This document shows positions 59,073 through 64,000 of a stretch of DNA of 64,000 nucleotides, piece by piece. The DNA comes from Fomitopsis serialis (taxonomy: Eukaryota > Basidiomycota > Agaricomycetes > Polyporales > Fomitopsidaceae), in assembly GCF_022376445.1 (NCBI RefSeq), contig NW_025955007.1, forward strand, positions 1-64,000, read 5' to 3'. The number at the start of each line of letters is the position of its first letter. Position 1 is the first letter of the stretch. Position numbers and translations under genes: made by a program. The notes under the pieces are model-generated. The model saw only the letters and a list, made by a program, of their open reading frames with translations, was not told the DNA's origin and did not search any database.

Positions 59073-61186
59073 GAGCCGGAAGAGCCAACCCGGAGATGAG
59101 CAGTGGGGACGGGCAACCTGTGCGCGCCGCGGCGCGTGCAGAAGGAGGCCTGCTCTTGCGTCGCGTCGTCCTGTGAATCCGTAGCACAATTGATCGGTCA
59201 TACTCCACGACGCCAGCCAGAAAACTGACTCGCTCGTGCGCCTTCGCGGCCTTCGGACTCCTTCGTTGACTGGCGACAGTAACGGCGCACTCCACAATGC
59301 GCATCGTCTCCTCCGTCACGCAAGCGTACACGTCAGGAAGATCTTCAGGCGCATGAGCGCCAGCACAGGATACGGTCTGGTTCAGCCCGCACAGACCGAG
59401 CTTCAGTATCGAGCACCAGGCGACAAGTCCGGCGCGACCGTCACCTCAATGCTACCGACGAGCATGTACGTCTTGACGAGCTCTGTCAACCGGGTTTCTC
59501 AGTCGGAGGTGATGCTGGAGGCCGGAGATTCGGAGGCGGAGGCCTGATGAGCGCGGACACATAGTCAGCGGCGAGTCGTTACTTACGACGTGAGACTCAC
59601 CGCAGAACGCCCAGTCTTACTCTGACGCGGTAGAAGACACATTATCCAGGGAGTCCTGAGCGGTTCCAGCTCTTCCCCACCAAAGTAACTACGGTCCATC
59701 TCATCAGTGAGTGACCTGTGAGGTCGATGGCGGCTTACCAGACGATCAAATCCCCACTTCGACACGATGACGGATCCTTCGCGCGCATCGATATAGTTGC
59801 GACGGCGGGCGATAGCGGACATCTTGGCCTCGACGGATGGGTGCTCTGACACGGCTGCGGCGCTCTTCGCGGAGCACGCCTTCGCGAGTCGGACGACTGT
59901 AAACGTAGGTTTGTGACGCTTCCCATACATGTAGTCAGCTCGTCCGGGAAACACATGGAGATCGGCGACGCAGACGCTGTGATGCTGGTTCAGACACGAG
60001 ACGCAGGAGCGGCGGTGAGGAAATGCCTACGCGAAAGCCCGCAGCAGGCCGAACATTACGGGCGAGTGATCGTCACTTCATGAGAGGTAACGAAACTCTT
60101 GCTGTCGGATACCTTAAGCGTGTTTCGTCTTGGAACTCATTGACGTCCCTGCCTCTGCCCCGCGAGGTACTGAGTGGTGCGCAAATGAGGACCCACTCGC
60201 AACCGCCGCCACTCCCCGTTCGCGGGTACCATCGGCTGGCTGGCCAATCTGGACACGCCGAGTACCGACCTCCTGGCGTGCGCAGAGCGGAACCACCGGC
60301 TCCATTGCCTTAGGCACGCTTGAATGTTCGTAGCGGATCGGAGCCTCTCGAACGCGAGGCGGCGGCTCCATACTTCGTACGCGGCGACATGCCAGTCGTG
60401 GGACGTCGGTGTAGTGTGCGGCGATGCGTTTGATGATGCGCCTGTGGTAGATACCGCACTCGCTGACCTCGTGGTCGACGTCAAAGGACTGTAGGTTGTT
60501 GCAGAAGTCGACGCTGACGGCACAGAGATAGCAGCCGAGCGGCGTCGAGGGAGTCGTGATGAGGGTAGCGACGTTAATGTCACATCCGCGGCGGAGCGGG
60601 CTGGCGATACCGGCTTGCCATTCGTTGAAGTGCGCGACGGCTGCGGTGCCGAGCAGACGGACAGCTGCGGTGTCGAGCAGACGGACGACGACGGTGTCGA
60701 CTGACGGACGACGACGGTGTCGACTGACGGATGGCGGCGACGTCGGGCTGAGGCATCAGGTACTGCAGCGTAGGTTGAGCTAAGACGAGCACGGTGACTA
60801 GCAGACAGGGAACGCACCTCTCCTACCGCCCTTCCAGTCGTTCAGGCGAGAGTGTTCGCTCCCGGTGTCGAAGAAGAGAACATAAGACGAGCCCTCGATG
60901 AGCCATCTGCCGCGGAGCGACCTGTATGGGAGTGGGCCTGGTAGCTGAGGGGTCCGATGAGACGATACTGTATCTGTCGCCATGCGCGGGAACACATACC
61001 GCGCGGAGTCGCAGCAGAGAACGTGAAAGGGGGCGAGCACAGGCTGGCCACCCACGACCTCTTCAGTACCGAGTGCCTTCTCGGTCGTGCGGGGCCATGA
61101 CAGAAGCCGGGTCGGAAAGTGCGACAGCGCTCAGGAGGAGGAAAAGGAGACTCGAGTGTCGGGCGACATGAGCGACGAGCGTGAAT
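59073..61186. repeat. Three-copy segment, copy 3 (right-truncated)
   Basis: 59173-61186 equals copy 1 positions 10076-12089 at a constant offset of 49,097 with about five differences. The left ~100 bp is more diverged and has a ~10 bp insertion. It ends abruptly at GAGCGTGAAT, where copies 1 and 2 continue for another 1.5 kb. The next bases are CAGGCGTGAAT, so GCGTGAAT occurs twice at the break. Confidence 0.85.
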
Positions 61187-61526
61187 CAGGCGTGAATCCG
61201 AATTCGATCGTGACCGTGCATCGGATCGACGGTCGTGACCACTGACCGCTCGGGCCGACAGGCGCCGTCCTGTGGGCGTGCCATCCACTCGCTGGGCCTG
61301 TCAGACGTCCTGTCGATCCTTCTCAAAGCATTGTGCACAATGTTATCTCTTTCTCCAGTCATTCCGACACTGAAAACTATGGTTTCATTGCCAGCACATG
61401 GTAAGCCTCATTGTGTGCTCTCCAGTGCAGCGCCCGGGTCCCGAAACAAAAACTATAAGACAGGGGACTTCAGGCGGCCTTCGTTCTCGGAATCCGCTCC
61501 TCCGCTAAACCTAAGCTGCCACTGCA
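61187..61526. other. Spacer / promoter of the following gene
   Basis: No coding pattern seen. AACTATAAGA at about 61451-61460 could be a weak TATA element for the gene starting at 61527. Confidence 0.35.
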
Positions 61527-62368
61527 ATGGAAGCTAGGCGTGAAGACACGCCAGTCCCCCGGGGAAGAAGGTGCGTGCATACCGATGTTGCTCACCGTCG
61601 ACAACTGATTCTTCGTGCAGCCCCGTCGCCCGCTCGTCTGCGCGTAAGCGTCGTAGGGACCAAGTCTCATCATCACCAGTGGCTCCACGAACTGTGGTGG
61701 GCTTGGCCGAGACACTCCGCCGCGTCGTTGAGCGGGAATTGGCCAAGCGCCAACGCATTACCGGCCCGGATGTAGGTCTTCCTGTGCCCCGTTGCGACGA
61801 CTTTATGTGAGAATCTCTTTTTGGGACACGCTGAGCGGTTGGTTTGACTGTCGGTCATAGTCACGCGCAGGGAAAGGGTAAAGAAATCGCCAATGTCATC
61901 AACACCGGCGTCGAGTCGGAGGCCCGCCGTGACCTTGACGTCGGCGGCGTCGAAGCTGGAGGCAGTGTCGAGGATGGAGGCAGCGTCGAGGATGGAGGCC
62001 GCACCGAGGACAGTGATGGCGACGATGTCATGGATATCGAGAGTTTGTACGGGATGGAGGCCAGTGACCGCTCAAGTCCTCCATTGATTGCCAATCCGTA
62101 CGGCATGGAAGACATCCGTCAGGTAATTTTTGAGTCCCTCTCTGCCTGTTCTACTTTGCTGATGGATGATATGGCAGAACTTCATGCACCTGAGAGAGGT
62201 AAGTATCCGGGACCCTCAAATGGCGTTCGCACGACTGATGGTCTACTCATTCAGGAGATGAACTCTCTTCGACTTCAGGTTTGTTGTCTGCAAGACGACG
62301 TGCATCAACTCGTCGATACAGTGTCAGCCGCCAGGGCCGAGCTTGCGAAGTGCGCCCCAGGGTCTTGA
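61527..62368 (+). CDS. Acidic coiled-coil hypothetical protein with NLS
   Basis: Exons 61527-61570, 61621-61771 and 61871-62368 keep frame: MEARREDTPVPRGRSPVARS, then SARKRRRDQ (NLS-like), a helix VVGLAETLRRVVERELAKRQ, and after the second intron GKGKEIANVINTGVES. An acidic stretch holds in-frame repeats (GGSVEDGGSVEDGG). A C-terminal coiled coil (IQEMNSLRLQVCCLQDDVHQ) ends AKCAPGS. About 230 residues. A GTAAGT..TTCAG segment at 62200-62255 looks like an intron, but removing it breaks the coiled-coil frame, so I read through it; an alternative isoform is possible. Related in style to the gene at 63-64 kb. No known family; probably nuclear. Confidence 0.55.
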
Positions 62369-63174
62369 GGGCCGTCGTTCGCTGCTCCACATGCTCAGGA
62401 AGGTGTCTAGGTTTGGTCGTTGCGAACAATGCCTGTATCTGTTTCACTGCTCATATGCCACCTCGCGAAGTAGCTTTTTTGACCCCTATATGCTCATCCG
62501 TATACATATCTCATGCCGCCTCATACTTCCATGCTTCACCCCCATGCTATTCTTCCTCCACGCCGTTGACTTGATAACGCAAACAATATGATATATCTTC
62601 ATGAGCCTCTCAAGTGTGACTGACCCTGTCGACCTCTGTTGGTGCGCGATAGGTATGGCAGGGCCAGGGCGCGCGCAACCCACGTAAACTGCGCGCACCT
62701 ACGCGATCGCCCACGCTTCCGCGCGCCCACTTACCGGCGGACCCGCGGACTCGGACGCGCCTGCAAAAGGCGGGAGATGGCTATGGTGGGCGGGGCCCAC
62801 ACCCCGATCGCGAGGGCGAGAGCACAGCCATGGGCGCAAGTGGGCAACGACGGCGAGCACGCGGGGCAGATGCCCGCGTGCAAACGCGACCGGCGAGCGA
62901 ACCGCAGACGCGGATTATGCATATTGTCCCGTAATGTAGTCTATAGGTTCATATGCACCATCTGTTTGCATTGCGATGTGTCCGAGCGCAGCGTGTCGGT
63001 GTCGGAGAGATGGAACATAAAAGAAAAAGAGAAAGACGTGGGACGGGTCTCCCTTCCACAAGTGGGGGTGGCTTCAGTCTTGACCCCAAGACCACCTCAG
63101 TACCATGGTGCGTAGTACTGGTTGACGAGAGCGAAGACGTCGAGTCGACCACGTCCGTGTGCTCGACGACGGAG
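62369..63174. other. No gene recognised
   Basis: The 3' ends of the two flanking convergent genes should fall here. GC-rich at 62650-62930. No domain seen. Confidence 0.4.
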
Positions 63175-63990
63175 TCACTGCCGACATAGAGGTCCACGAC
63201 AATCCAGAGTCCGGGCTCGCAGCCTGCGTCGTCGGCGTCGAACAACGTGCGAATTGAACATACTGAGAAGTTCGGAACGTACCAAAGTGGCCGCCTCCGT
63301 CAGGTCGTTACGCACGTCGGACATGCATGCTGCGATCTCCTGGGCCATCGTAGCCCGTGTCGGCAGATTGACGCAGATGTCCGATAACCTGTATATATCA
63401 CGTCTGATAACATCTGTGTTCTCAGTAAACTTGCACTCACATTGGCACCCAATTACCCCTTCGAAGTCCTCGGCGTGTTGCCTCGTGTGGGCCGAGCCGG
63501 GCGTGTGCGGGCTATGGTCGGGGCTTGGTGGACGTGTGCCCGTCGTGAGCGGTGGAGACGATGCACGGCCGTCGGACGGTGCAGGTTGGCTGTTAGGTTG
63601 CGGGGCGCGAACGTCGTTCTGAAGCTCGTTCAATGCCCGCTGAACCTCGTCCATGCGGTATCGGAGCTCATGGTGATCAGAGCCCAGTTCCTCCGAGTGG
63701 CGTGATCCCAGCTCGACTGCTTGCTGTATGTGTTCAGAGGTCGAGCTATGATGCTGCGTAGCCTGGTCAGCCAGAAGCTCGAGTTGGGAGAGGATGCTGT
63801 GGGTAGCTTTGAAGATGTAAGCAATATCGCGCTTGGTCGCCGTGGCGATCTCATTGTAGACGTTAGAAGTCTCGAGAGCGAGACGTTGGCCGCCTACAAT
63901 ATGCCGCAGTGTGTCGTGAATCGACGCATCTCTGGGCAGAGAACGCTGGTCGTGCGCGAACGTTGGAGAGGAAGCCTTGCGGCGCGGTCA
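63175..63990 (-). CDS. Coiled-coil hypothetical protein, 5' end outside or at the window edge
   Basis: One open frame of about 270 codons on the minus strand: RRKASSPTFAHDQRSLPRDA, HIVGGQRLALETSNVYNEIA, TATKRDIAYIFKATHSILSQ, then a heptad-like stretch to MDEVQRALNELQNDV, a Pro/Ser-rich linker and EIAACMSDVRNDLTEAATLV. It ends in an Arg-rich tail that may be intron read-through (RRRRRRLRAR). A stop precedes the RRKASS segment, so the first exon lies beyond it, probably outside the window. The helical, low-complexity layout recalls other Agaricomycete hypothetical proteins; function unknown. Confidence 0.5.
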
Positions 63991-64000
63991 GAGGACGATA

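Noticed and set aside
61470..61864. Minus-strand ORFs over the 61.5 kb gene
   Set aside because: Shadows of the spliced plus-strand gene, which has consistent exon phases and a start codon.

Overview
The window reads as nuclear DNA of a filamentous basidiomycete, most likely an Agaricomycete. Genes are broken by 45-100 nt introns with GT..AG ends and CTAAC/CTAAT-like branch sites. Recognisable products are eukaryotic: an F-box protein, a RING E3 ligase, an FKBP39-type prolyl isomerase, a SUN-domain protein and a WD40 protein. Ty3/Gypsy and LINE-type RNase H remnants are also present. I saw no rRNA, tRNA, CRISPR array or bacterial-style operon. The species cannot be named from the sequence alone.

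Layout. 0.4-9.1 kb: a small tail-anchored-type gene (429-1259), a VPS8-like pseudogene (3.3-4.3 kb), a broken paralogue of the first gene (5.4-5.9 kb) and an F-box gene (7.1-9.1 kb). 10.0-13.6 kb: copy 1 of a near-identical segment that recurs at 35.9-39.5 kb (copy 2) and, truncated, at 59.1-61.2 kb (copy 3). 14.3-16.6 kb: a decayed lysyl-tRNA synthetase. 16.8-23.3 kb: duplicated and simple-repeat DNA with fragments of two genes. 23.6-27.6 kb: one proline/histidine-rich gene and two more members of the small family. 29-31 kb: minisatellite-like DNA. 31.4-31.9 kb: a ClpB/Hsp104 fragment. 33.1-34.4 kb: a complete RING gene. 34.9-35.7 kb: a broken second F-box copy. 39.2-40.1 kb: a coiled-coil gene. 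42.4-44.2 kb: three small unidentified genes. 46.2-47.0 kb: a BSD-domain remnant. 47.3-48.5 kb: a complete WD40 gene. 48.9-50.0 kb: a LINE RNase H remnant. 50.6-52.1 kb: an FKBP gene. 54.7-56.6 kb: a decayed Gypsy element with an internal inversion. 57.0-58.7 kb: a SUN-domain gene. 61.5-64.0 kb: two genes for acidic or coiled-coil proteins, the second cut by the window end.

The most novel observation is a gene family, not recognised as any named family, represented five times here: two apparently intact genes, one that seems to have lost its start codon, one frameshifted copy and one exon fragment. Members share three introns in phases 2, 1 and 0 at matching places, a core motif around the phase-1 intron, and (in the three longest) a hydrophobic C-terminus. 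The second notable item is the three-copy segment, whose copies differ by only a handful of bases. The genes do not form an obvious pathway. The region looks like accessory, repeat-rich DNA holding both live genes and fragments of housekeeping genes. Exon models were made by eye from reading frame and splice-site consistency, not by computation or transcript evidence.
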